Source: an uncultured Verrucomicrobiota bacterium (lineage in GTDB: Bacteria > Verrucomicrobiota > Verrucomicrobiia > Limisphaerales > UBA9464). From it: DNA of 40,426 nt. Below, in pieces: positions 15,721 through 22,991 of the stretch. Each line of letters starts with the position of its first letter. The stretch's first letter is position 1. The DNA lies in assembly GCA_903880005.1 (NCBI GenBank), contig CAIRNV010000052.1, positions 1 to 40,426 of the forward strand. The letters are read 5' to 3'. The translations under genes and the position numbers were made by a program. The notes beneath the pieces are model-generated. The model was not told the origin of the DNA. It saw nothing but the letters and a program-made list of their open reading frames with translations, and made no database searches.

Positions 15721-16440
15721 CTACGGTTCCTTCAGGCGGACGAAGACCATGGACGTGGGCGAGCCGTCGCTGAACTGCTTGGACTTCACCTCCACGTAGT
15801 CCTGCATCTTGATCAGATCGCCCAGCTTCTTCTTGCCGTACTTCCTTGGGTCAAACTGGGGGTTCGCATTGCTGACCAGCGAGCCCACCACCGCGAGGAA
15901 CGCCCATCCGTCATCGCCCGCCGCGGCCGTGATCGCCTTCGACAAGAGGGGCCGCAGGGAGGCATGTCCCGTTGCCAGCGGAGCCGGGGCTTCCCCGGGG
16001 GCGCGCAGGAACTCGGTGAAGATGAACTTGTTGCAGGCGGCGACGAAGGGCTTGGGCGTCTTCTTTTCCCCAAAGCCATACACAAGCAGGCCCGACTCCC
16101 GGATGCGCGTGGCCAAGCGCGTGTAGTCGCTGTCGGACGACACAATGCAGAACCCGTCCAAACGCCCGCCATGGAGCATGTCCATCGCGTCGATGATCAT
16201 CGCCGAGTCGGTCGCGTTCTTCCCGGATGTGAGGCGGAACTGTTGCACGGGCTGGATCGCGTGCGTGTGCAGCCGTTCCTTCCACCCCGAAAGGCTGCCA
16301 GTGGTCCAGTCCCCATAGGCGCGCCGCACCGTGGCGGTGCCATGACGCCCCACCTCGGTCATGAGTTCCGCCGCCACGCCCGGCGGCGCGTTGTCGGCGT
16401 CGATGAGGACGGCGAGTCGATGGGAACTGGGCTCGGCCAT
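15721..16440 (-). CDS. NYN (LabA/PIN-like) domain protein with C-terminal OST-HTH/LOTUS domain
   Basis: This 239-residue predicted RNA-binding ribonuclease has an N-terminal NYN fold with the expected acidic cluster: D14 and D16 in VLIDADNAP, D78 in KNATDSAMIIDAMD, and D103/D105 in IVSSDSDYTRLA. Residues about 161-236 (LRPLLSKAITAA...FDPRKYGKKKLGDLIKM) match an OST-HTH/LOTUS RNA-binding domain. The pair is a known architecture; substrates are generally unknown. A good ribosome binding site (AAGGAA) precedes the ATG. The gene is monocistronic, divergent from the MoxR operon, and its TAG stop touches repeat copy C. Confidence 0.92.
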   Translation of the reverse strand: MAEPSSHRLAVLIDADNAPPGVAAELMTEVGRHGTATVRRAYGDWTTGSLSGWKERLHTHAIQPVQQFRLTSGKNATDSAMIIDAMDMLHGGRLDGFCIVSSDSDYTRLATRIRESGLLVYGFGEKKTPKPFVAACNKFIFTEFLRAPGEAPAPLATGHASLRPLLSKAITAAAGDDGWAFLAVVGSLVSNANPQFDPRKYGKKKLGDLIKMQDYVEVKSKQFSDGSPTSMVFVRLKEP

Positions 16441-16764
16441 GGTGATTCCTTGTTTTCTGCGATGCCGTCGAACCGGTCGTGCCGGTACGGGCAGGCGACC
16501 CGGGGCACGCGCGACAACGGGCATACCTTCCAAGGCCGCATCCCCCCCGCGTCAAGCCGGCACCCGCGGCCGTTTCCGGGCCAGGGTTTCGGGCGCGGCC
16601 TGCGCCACCGATGGGACGCGCCACGCGGTTCCGCCCGCCGGGCCCATGGCGCGTGTCCATCCGCCGCGCCGACGCTCGCGAATGGGCTCTTGCAACGGGG
16701 TCCGAACGCGGGGAGACACTTGGCAGGTAACGAGTTCCACGCATCACCGTCCATTGACGCCGCC
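16441..16764. other. Divergent upstream region of the NYN gene and MoxR operon
   Basis: A 324-bp gap that must contain both promoters. It is very GC-rich and no -35/-10 pair stands out. The open frames crossing it are continuations of the flanking genes' frames without start signals. I see no gene or repeat here. Confidence 0.45.
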
Positions 16765-17763
16765 ATGACCACCGAGCAAGCCATCGAGCAGTTTCGCGAG
16801 ACCTACGCCACCGTCCGGGCCGAGGTCGGCCAAGTCATGGTGGGCCAGGACGCGATCGTGGAGGGGACCCTCAACGCCATCCTCGCGGGCGGTCATGTGC
16901 TGTTGGAAGGCGTGCCGGGCCTCGGCAAGACCCTCCTGGTCCGCACCCTCGGCGAGGTCCTCGACCTGGGCTTCAGCCGGATCCAGTTCACCCCGGACCT
17001 CATGCCCGCCGACATCCTCGGCACCAACCTCGTCATGGAGACGCCCGATGGACGGCGGGAGTTCCAGTTCCAGAAGGGGCCCGTGTTCGCCAACATCGTG
17101 CTGGCCGACGAGATCAATCGTGCGACGCCCAAGACGCAGTCGGCGATGCTCGAGGCCATGCAGGAGCGCCAGGTGACGGCGGGCGGCGAGGTCCGGCCCC
17201 TGCCCCGTCCGTTCTTCGTGCTCGCCACCCAAAACCCCATCGACCAGGAGGGCACCTACCCGCTGCCCGAGGCGCAACTGGACCGGTTTTTCTTCAAGTT
17301 GGTGGTGGGCTACCCGACGGCGGACGAGCTGACGGAGGTGCTCAATCGGACGACGGAGGGGACGAAGGTCACGCCGCGGCGGGTGCTCGACGGCCCGGGG
17401 CTGGAAGCCCTCCAAGGGCTGGTGCGGCAAGTGCCCATCGCGTCCCACGTGAAGGACTACGCGGTCCGGTTGGTGCTGGCGACGCACCCCAAGACGGGCA
17501 CGGCCGCCCCGATCACCAACCAATACCTCCGCTTCGGCAGCAGTCCTCGCGGGGCGCAGGTCCTCGTCCTGGCGAGCAAGGTGCGGGCGCTCACGCAAGG
17601 CCGCTTCAACGTGGGATTCGAGGACATCGCCGCCGTGGCGCCCGCCGCCCTGCGGCATCGGTTGATCCTCAACTTCGAGGCCGAGGCCGAGGGCATCACG
17701 ACGGACCAAGTCATCGGCCGCATCCTGGCCGACGTGCCGCGCGACGCGGCGGTCGCGGCCTGA
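16765..17763 (+). CDS. MoxR-family AAA+ ATPase
   Basis: This 332-residue chaperone-like ATPase is of the kind that works with VWA proteins to mature or activate protein complexes. It shows Walker A GVPGLGKT (49-56), the MoxR-specific FTPDLMPADILGT, Walker B LADEINRATPKTQSAMLEAMQERQVT, sensor 1 ATQNPIDQEGTYPLPEAQLDRF, and the C-terminal lid SPRGAQVL. The ATG at MTTEQAIEQF fits the family. The stop overlaps the next start by one base (TGATG), marking the first gene of a five-gene operon. Confidence 0.95.
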   Translation: MTTEQAIEQFRETYATVRAEVGQVMVGQDAIVEGTLNAILAGGHVLLEGVPGLGKTLLVRTLGEVLDLGFSRIQFTPDLMPADILGTNLVMETPDGRREFQFQKGPVFANIVLADEINRATPKTQSAMLEAMQERQVTAGGEVRPLPRPFFVLATQNPIDQEGTYPLPEAQLDRFFFKLVVGYPTADELTEVLNRTTEGTKVTPRRVLDGPGLEALQGLVRQVPIASHVKDYAVRLVLATHPKTGTAAPITNQYLRFGSSPRGAQVLVLASKVRALTQGRFNVGFEDIAAVAPAALRHRLILNFEAEAEGITTDQVIGRILADVPRDAAVAA

Positions 17764-18704
17764 TGGCCGGCAAGGATCTGCGCATGGCGGGCATCCTCAC
17801 CCCGGAGCTCCTGCGGCGGCTGGAACAGTTCCAGCTCCTGGCCGCTCGTCGCGCCAAGAGTTCCGCGCGCGGCGAGCGTCGCAGCCGTGCCCGGGGCCAG
17901 AGCGTCGAGTTTGCGGACTACCGCAACTACGTCGTGGGCGACGACCTGCGCTACCTCGACTGGAACCTGTTTGGGCGCCTCGACCGGCTGTTTCTCAAGC
18001 TGTACGAGGAGGAACGCGAGCTGCCGGTGCGCGTCTTCCTGGATGCCAGCGAGAGCATGATGTTTGGCAACCCGGCGAAGTTTGACTTCGCGCGGCAGGT
18101 GGCGGCGGCCGTTGGTTACGTGGCGTTGTGCGGGTTTGATCGGGTGGCCGTGCAGGTGTTCCCGGAGCCCCAGCCGGGGCCGGATGCGGCGGCCGCGTCC
18201 TTGCAAGCCGCCATCCGGGGCTCGTTGCGCGCCGTGCGCGGGCGCAAGTCCTCGATGCAATACTTCGCGAACCTCAACGCGCTGCGCGGGGGCGGGCCCG
18301 CCGACCTCAACGCCGCGCTCCAACGCGGGGCCATGGAGGCGCGCCAGGCGGGCGTGGCGATCGTCCTGAGCGACTTCCTCGACCCGGCGGGCTACGAGGC
18401 CGGGCTCACCGCGCTGGTCGCCCGGGGCTTCCAGGTCAACGCCATCCAGATCCTCGCCCCGGAGGAGCTGGACCCATCCACCTTCGGCGACCTCCGGTTG
18501 GTGGACGCGGAGACGGGCTCGATGCAGGAGGTGACCTTCGGCAAGTACCGGCTCGCCGCCTACCGCGAGACCGTGGCCCGGTTCGTCCAGCGCCTCCTGG
18601 AGTTCTGCAAGTCCCGCGGCATCCACTTCTTCTCCGTCAGCTCCGGCACGTCCCTGGATGACTTGTTGCTGCGCCAACTCCGCGCCTCGGAGGTCTGGGG
18701 TTGA
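17763..18704 (+). CDS. DUF58 protein (VWA-like partner of MoxR)
   Basis: The 313-residue protein contains the DUF58 signature: SRARGQSVEFADYRNYVVGDDLRYLDWNLFGR (about 41-72), followed by a VWA-like fold with LDASESMMFG in place of the MIDAS DxSxS. It also has LSDFLDPAGYEAGL. DUF58 proteins almost always follow moxR and are thought to act with it at the membrane. No transmembrane helix is evident. Translation is coupled to moxR. The next gene begins just after the stop. Confidence 0.94.
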   Translation: MAGKDLRMAGILTPELLRRLEQFQLLAARRAKSSARGERRSRARGQSVEFADYRNYVVGDDLRYLDWNLFGRLDRLFLKLYEEERELPVRVFLDASESMMFGNPAKFDFARQVAAAVGYVALCGFDRVAVQVFPEPQPGPDAAAASLQAAIRGSLRAVRGRKSSMQYFANLNALRGGGPADLNAALQRGAMEARQAGVAIVLSDFLDPAGYEAGLTALVARGFQVNAIQILAPEELDPSTFGDLRLVDAETGSMQEVTFGKYRLAAYRETVARFVQRLLEFCKSRGIHFFSVSSGTSLDDLLLRQLRASEVWG

Positions 18705-18757
18705 ACCGCACCGCGACGCGCCACAACCCGACACGACGCCCCACGAATTTGGAACCC

Positions 18758-19999
18758 ATGCAACCCAGCCACGCCCCGTCCCCCGCACGCGCAACCCGCC
18801 GCCGTTTCCTGGCGTCCACCCTCGCCATGGGGGCCGCCATGGGCGCCCGCGCCTGGGGACGCGAGACCGTCGAATTGCCCTTCGAGAACGGGGCGCGCGA
18901 CCTCGTCGCCTACCCCCAGAAGCGCCCCCTCATCCGCCTCACCACGCGCCCGCCGCAGCTCGAGACGCCGTTCGCCGTCTTTGGCGAGGGCCCTATCACG
19001 CCCAATGACGCCTTCTTCGTCCGGTATCACCTCGCCGGGTCTCCCCCGCCACGCGAGGCGCTCGAAGGCCCGGCCTTCCAGCTCGCCGTCGAGGGCCACG
19101 TCCAATCCCCCCTCGCCCTCGCGGTGGCGGACCTGGCAAGGCGCTTCGACACCACTTCCGTCGTCGCCGTCAACCAGTGCTCCGGCAACGGTCGCGGCCT
19201 GTTCCGCCCCCGCGTCCCGGGCGGGCAAATGGGCAACGGGGCCATGGGTTGCGCGCGATGGGAAGGCGTCCGGCTCGCCGACGTCCTCAAGGCGGCCGGG
19301 GTGAAGCCGGGGGCGCGCCATGTGCTTCTCGACGGCCTCGACAAGCCCCCCGCGCCTGGGATCCCCGACTTCGTCAAGGCGCTGGACATCGACCAGGCCC
19401 TGGACCCCGAGATCCTCCTGGCCACCCGGATGAACGGCGAGCCGTTGCCCTGGCTCAACGGCTACCCGCTGCGCGTCGTCGTCCCGGGGCATTACGGCAC
19501 CTATTGGATCAAGCACCTCCACCGCATCACCGTCGTCGATGCCGACTTCAAGGGCTATTGGATGGATCCCGCGTATCGCATCCCCGACGACCCATGCGCC
19601 CACGTCGAGCCCGGCACCAAGCCGCGCCGAACCGTCCCCATCACCCGCTTCAACGTCCGGTCCTTCATCACGTCGGTCGCTGATGGCTCCCCGGTGCCGG
19701 CCGCCCGGACCACCCTTCTCAAGGGCATCGCCTTCGACGGCGGCTCCGGGATCCGCGAGGTGGTCGTGTCGGATGACGAGGGCCGGACCTGGCGCGCGGC
19801 GGAGCTGGGGCGTGACCATGGCCGTCATGCGTTCCGAGAATGGTCCTTGCCGTGGACGCCGCCGGCCGTCGGCGAACGCACCCTGTGGGCGCGCGCGACC
19901 AATCGCCTCGGGCAATCGCAGCCCATCGAGCCCCTTTGGAACCCGGCCGGCTACATGCGCAACGTGGTCGAGCCCGTGAAGGTGAAGGTGACCGCATGA
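18758..19999 (+). CDS. Molybdopterin sulfite oxidase-family protein, Tat-exported (SorA-like)
   Basis: The 413-residue protein has a twin-arginine signal (RRRFLASTLAMG, arginines 14-16), indicating folding with molybdopterin before export to the periplasm. The sulfite-oxidase fold shows the Mo-ligand cysteine C141 in VNQCSGNGRG, GNGAMGCARWEGVRL, and the dimerisation-type C-terminal beta domain (about 285-405). With the cytochrome c gene overlapping its stop by 4 bases, it fits a SorAB-type sulfite:cytochrome c oxidoreductase. Other substrates are possible in this family. The ATG start puts the twin-arginine motif at a normal position; an in-frame TTG at 18701 overlapping the DUF58 stop is less likely. 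Confidence 0.9.
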   Translation: MQPSHAPSPARATRRRFLASTLAMGAAMGARAWGRETVELPFENGARDLVAYPQKRPLIRLTTRPPQLETPFAVFGEGPITPNDAFFVRYHLAGSPPPREALEGPAFQLAVEGHVQSPLALAVADLARRFDTTSVVAVNQCSGNGRGLFRPRVPGGQMGNGAMGCARWEGVRLADVLKAAGVKPGARHVLLDGLDKPPAPGIPDFVKALDIDQALDPEILLATRMNGEPLPWLNGYPLRVVVPGHYGTYWIKHLHRITVVDADFKGYWMDPAYRIPDDPCAHVEPGTKPRRTVPITRFNVRSFITSVADGSPVPAARTTLLKGIAFDGGSGIREVVVSDDEGRTWRAAELGRDHGRHAFREWSLPWTPPAVGERTLWARATNRLGQSQPIEPLWNPAGYMRNVVEPVKVKVTA

Positions 20000-20394
20000 A
20001 CCCGACGAGACCCGTGAAGGCAGGCCCCAACAACGATCGCGACGAAGGACGACGCACGCCACGCTGGCCGCGCATTGGCTGCGGCGGGCGCATGGCAACC
20101 GCGCTCCTGGCCGCGCTCGCGCTGAACCACGCCACCGCCGACGACGCATGGAAGCTCCCGCCCGAGAAGACCTCCCTGAAGCCGGGCGCGGGACGCGAGA
20201 TGGTGCTGGGCCAATGCGTGGCCTGCCACTCGGCCGACTACATGACGAGCCAGCCGCCCCTCGACCGCGCGGCATGGGCCGCCTCCGTGGAGAAGATGCG
20301 CTCCAAGTACGGGGCGGCGATTCCCACCAACGCCGCGTCGGCCATTGCCGACTACCTAGCCGCGCAGTACGGCCCGAAGGCCCCGGGTCGCTGA
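19996..20394 (+). CDS. Monohaem c-type cytochrome (SorB-like)
   Basis: This 132-residue exported electron acceptor has an unusually long basic N-region (1-33) before the hydrophobic signal core (MATALLAALALNHATA). The mature part has one haem site, CVACH (74-78), and a methionine-containing helix (WAASVEKMRSKYG) that likely supplies the axial ligand. Its small size and immediate linkage to the sulfite oxidase gene (4-bp overlap) match the SorB subunit. The internal ATG at residue 33 could be the true start, which would give a conventional signal peptide. Confidence 0.9.
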   Translation: MNPTRPVKAGPNNDRDEGRRTPRWPRIGCGGRMATALLAALALNHATADDAWKLPPEKTSLKPGAGREMVLGQCVACHSADYMTSQPPLDRAAWAASVEKMRSKYGAAIPTNAASAIADYLAAQYGPKAPGR

Positions 20395-20398
20395 CCGC

Positions 20399-22249
20399 AT
20401 GAGCTTCCTGGCGCCGCTTGCGTTCTGGTTTGCGCTGGCCCTCCCGGCCGTCGTGGTGTTCTACCTGCTCAAGCGCAAACGGGTGACGCGCGTGGTGCCC
20501 TCGACGCTGCTGTGGCAGAGGTTCCTGGCCGAGACGCAGGCCAGCGCGCCCCTGCAACGTCTGCGGCACAACTGGCTGCTCCTCCTCCAACTCCTGCTGC
20601 TCGCGCTCCTCGTCCTCGCGCTCGCACGGCCCTACTTCTCCGGCAAGGCCGGCCTCGGTCGGCTCCAGGTCGTCGTCCTCGACGCCTCGGCCTCGATGCA
20701 GGCCATCGACGAGTCGCCCTCGCGCTTCGAGATGGCGCGGAAGCAAGCCTTGGCCCTCGTCGATGGGCTCGCCACCACCCGCGGCGGCCAGATGGTCGTC
20801 CTCGTCGCGGGCGCCCACGCCGAGGTCCGGCAAAGCGCCACCTCCGAGAAGGCCGCCCTCCGCCGCGCCATCGAGGGCGCGCGTGTGACCGACTCGCCCA
20901 CGCGCCTCGTCGAGGCCCTGCGGGTCGCCGAGACGCTCATCCGCGACCGGCCCGACGCCGAGGTTCACCTCTTCAGCGACGGCGCGATTCCCGGGCTCGC
21001 CGAGTTCGAGACCCGCGACCTCCGGCTGGTCTTTCATCGCGTGGGCAAGGGCGGCCGCAACGCCGGCATCGTCGCGTTCGACGTGAAGCCCAACCCGGAG
21101 GACCCGGCCAAGCGCGCGCTGTTCCTCGCCCTGGCCAACCACCAGCCCAGGCCGGTGGAGGGCCGCGTTGAGATCTCCTTCGACGGCCAGATGATCGAGA
21201 CCAAGACGCTCGTCCTGGGCCCCACGAACACCACGCCCGCCGTCTTCGTGGCCGCGCAGTCGCGCGACGGCGTGTTCACGGCGCGCTGGACGGCGGCCGA
21301 CGACCTGGCCGTGGACAACGTCGCCCACGCGGTCTCCGTCCTGCCGCGCCCCCTGAACGTTCTGCTCGTGACCAAGGGCAATCGTTTCCTCGAAAAGGCC
21401 CTCGCCGCCGCCGCGCCCAACGTCGAGCTCGCCCTCGCCGCCGACCACGGCCCGGCCGACGCCGGCAAGCACGACGTGGTCGTCCTCGACGACGTGGTGC
21501 CGGCGGAGTGGCCCAGGGGAAACGTGATGGCCGTGCACGTCGCCCCCACGAACTGGTTCCCCGAGGGCGTGGGATCCATCGAGGCCCCGCCCATCGTCAA
21601 CTGGCGCAACACGCATCCCCTTCTCCGCTTCGTCTCCTTTGACGCCGTGCAGGTCGCCGCCGCGCTCTCCGTGAAGCCCCCGTCCTGGGGCGTCGGGCTG
21701 GTGGAGGCCCCCCAGTCGCCACTTGTCGTGGCCGGCGAACTCGGGCGCCAACGCATCGTGTGGATCGGGTTCGACACGCTCCAGAGCACGTGGCCCTTGC
21801 GCGTCTCGTTCCCCATCTTCGTCGCCAACGCCGTCGAGTTCCTCAACCCCGCCACCGCGCGGTCCGATCTTCTCCACGTCCGGCCCGGCGACGCCTTCCG
21901 CATGCCCCTCGCCGGGCCCGTCTCGGACGCCACGGTCACCCTGCCCGACGGCAAGGCCCTCACCGCGCCCGTCACGCCGCAGGCCGTCGAGTTCGTGTGG
22001 GGCGACACCGCATCCCAGGGCATCTACAAGGCCCGCCTGGGCACCAACGAGGTCCTGTTCGCCGCCAACCTCCTCGACCCGGCCGAGAGCGACATCCGAC
22101 CGCGCGAGACCCTCGAGGTCGGCCGCTTCAACCAAGTCGCGGCCACCACGCGCAAGGACGCCAACCTCGAGCACTGGCGTTGGTTTGCCTTGGCCGCCCT
22201 GGGCGTCCTGATGGGCGAGTGGTGGTGGTTCCACCGCCGCACGGCGTGA
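20399..22249 (+). CDS. Membrane-anchored VWA-domain protein (BatA-type N-terminus)
   Basis: The 616-residue protein begins with the BatA-type membrane module: helix 1 at about 5-25, basic KRKRVTRVVPSTLLWQRF, and helix 2 at about 58-77. A VWA domain with an intact MIDAS (DASAS, 95-99) follows. A long periplasmic or cytoplasmic region (about 250-590) with a glutamine-amidotransferase-like flavour near HDVVVLDDVVPAEWPRGN comes next, and a C-terminal helix (WRWFALAALGVLMGEWWWF) ends the protein. Such proteins operate with MoxR and DUF58. It starts 4 bp after the cytochrome gene, so the sulfite oxidase pair lies inside the MoxR/VWA operon. Confidence 0.92.
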   Translation: MSFLAPLAFWFALALPAVVVFYLLKRKRVTRVVPSTLLWQRFLAETQASAPLQRLRHNWLLLLQLLLLALLVLALARPYFSGKAGLGRLQVVVLDASASMQAIDESPSRFEMARKQALALVDGLATTRGGQMVVLVAGAHAEVRQSATSEKAALRRAIEGARVTDSPTRLVEALRVAETLIRDRPDAEVHLFSDGAIPGLAEFETRDLRLVFHRVGKGGRNAGIVAFDVKPNPEDPAKRALFLALANHQPRPVEGRVEISFDGQMIETKTLVLGPTNTTPAVFVAAQSRDGVFTARWTAADDLAVDNVAHAVSVLPRPLNVLLVTKGNRFLEKALAAAAPNVELALAADHGPADAGKHDVVVLDDVVPAEWPRGNVMAVHVAPTNWFPEGVGSIEAPPIVNWRNTHPLLRFVSFDAVQVAAALSVKPPSWGVGLVEAPQSPLVVAGELGRQRIVWIGFDTLQSTWPLRVSFPIFVANAVEFLNPATARSDLLHVRPGDAFRMPLAGPVSDATVTLPDGKALTAPVTPQAVEFVWGDTASQGIYKARLGTNEVLFAANLLDPAESDIRPRETLEVGRFNQVAATTRKDANLEHWRWFALAALGVLMGEWWWFHRRTA

Positions 22250-22415
22250 CGCCGGCCCGGGACGCCCCCCCGGCGACCACGTGAGGGCGCGGCGGATTCG
22301 CCCGTGGAAAAGGAGGAACGAGCGAGGCGTCCCGCATGGGCGTGACGATGAGGGCCGTGGCCTCGCACGTGGGATGTCTTGACCTTGGGCCATCGCTTCG
22401 GGACAACGCGGGCCG

Positions 22416-22946
22416 ATGAGCATGGTTTCCGTGGCCGAGATTGAGTCGGCGATCCGCAACGTCCCCGACTTCCCGAAGCCGGGCATCCAGTTCAAGGACA
22501 TCACTCCCGTGCTGGCCGACGGCCGGTTGTTCGCCGGGGCGATGGAGCACCTGCTGGAAGGCGTGGGCCGACACGACGTGGACAAGGTGGTGGGGATCGA
22601 CGCGCGAGGCTTCATCTTCGCGGCCGCCGCCGCCACCCGGCTCGGCTGCGGGTTCGTCCCCGTGCGAAAGAAGGGCAAGCTCCCGTGGCAGACGCACGAG
22701 GAGAGCTACGACCTCGAGTACGGGTCGGCCACCGTCGCCGTGCACGTGGACGCCGTCCGTCCGGGCGAGCGCGTGTTGCTGCTCGACGACCTTCTGGCCA
22801 CGGGGGGGACGGCGGCGGCGACGGTCTCGTTGCTGCAAAAGCTCGGCGCGCGGCTCGTGGGCATCCGCTTCCTCATCGAGCTCGCATTCCTCGGCGGCCG
22901 ACGTCGGCTGGGGACGGCCCCGGTGCGGGCGTTGGTCACGTACTGA
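22416..22946 (+). CDS. apt: Adenine phosphoribosyltransferase
   Basis: This enzyme salvages adenine to AMP using PRPP. The 176-residue protein has the family N-terminus IRNVPDFPKPGIQFKDITPVL, GIDARGFIFAAA, the flexible loop around RKKGKLPW, and the PRPP-binding signature VLLLDDLLATGGTA (120-133). The start ATG (MSMVSV) is 166 bp after the VWA gene; a second ATG lies two codons in. The upstream gap contains a TTGACC hexamer at 22379 but no matching -10. Confidence 0.96.
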   Translation: MSMVSVAEIESAIRNVPDFPKPGIQFKDITPVLADGRLFAGAMEHLLEGVGRHDVDKVVGIDARGFIFAAAAATRLGCGFVPVRKKGKLPWQTHEESYDLEYGSATVAVHVDAVRPGERVLLLDDLLATGGTAAATVSLLQKLGARLVGIRFLIELAFLGGRRRLGTAPVRALVTY

Positions 22947-22991
22947 AGGCGGGGCCACGCCGCGTTGCCGCCATCCTTTTCCCTGCCCCGC

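Noticed and set aside
22300-22340. GGAACGAGCGAGGCG upstream of apt, similar to part of the 163-bp repeat core
   Set aside because: Only a short stretch matches and no terminus is nearby; probably coincidence.
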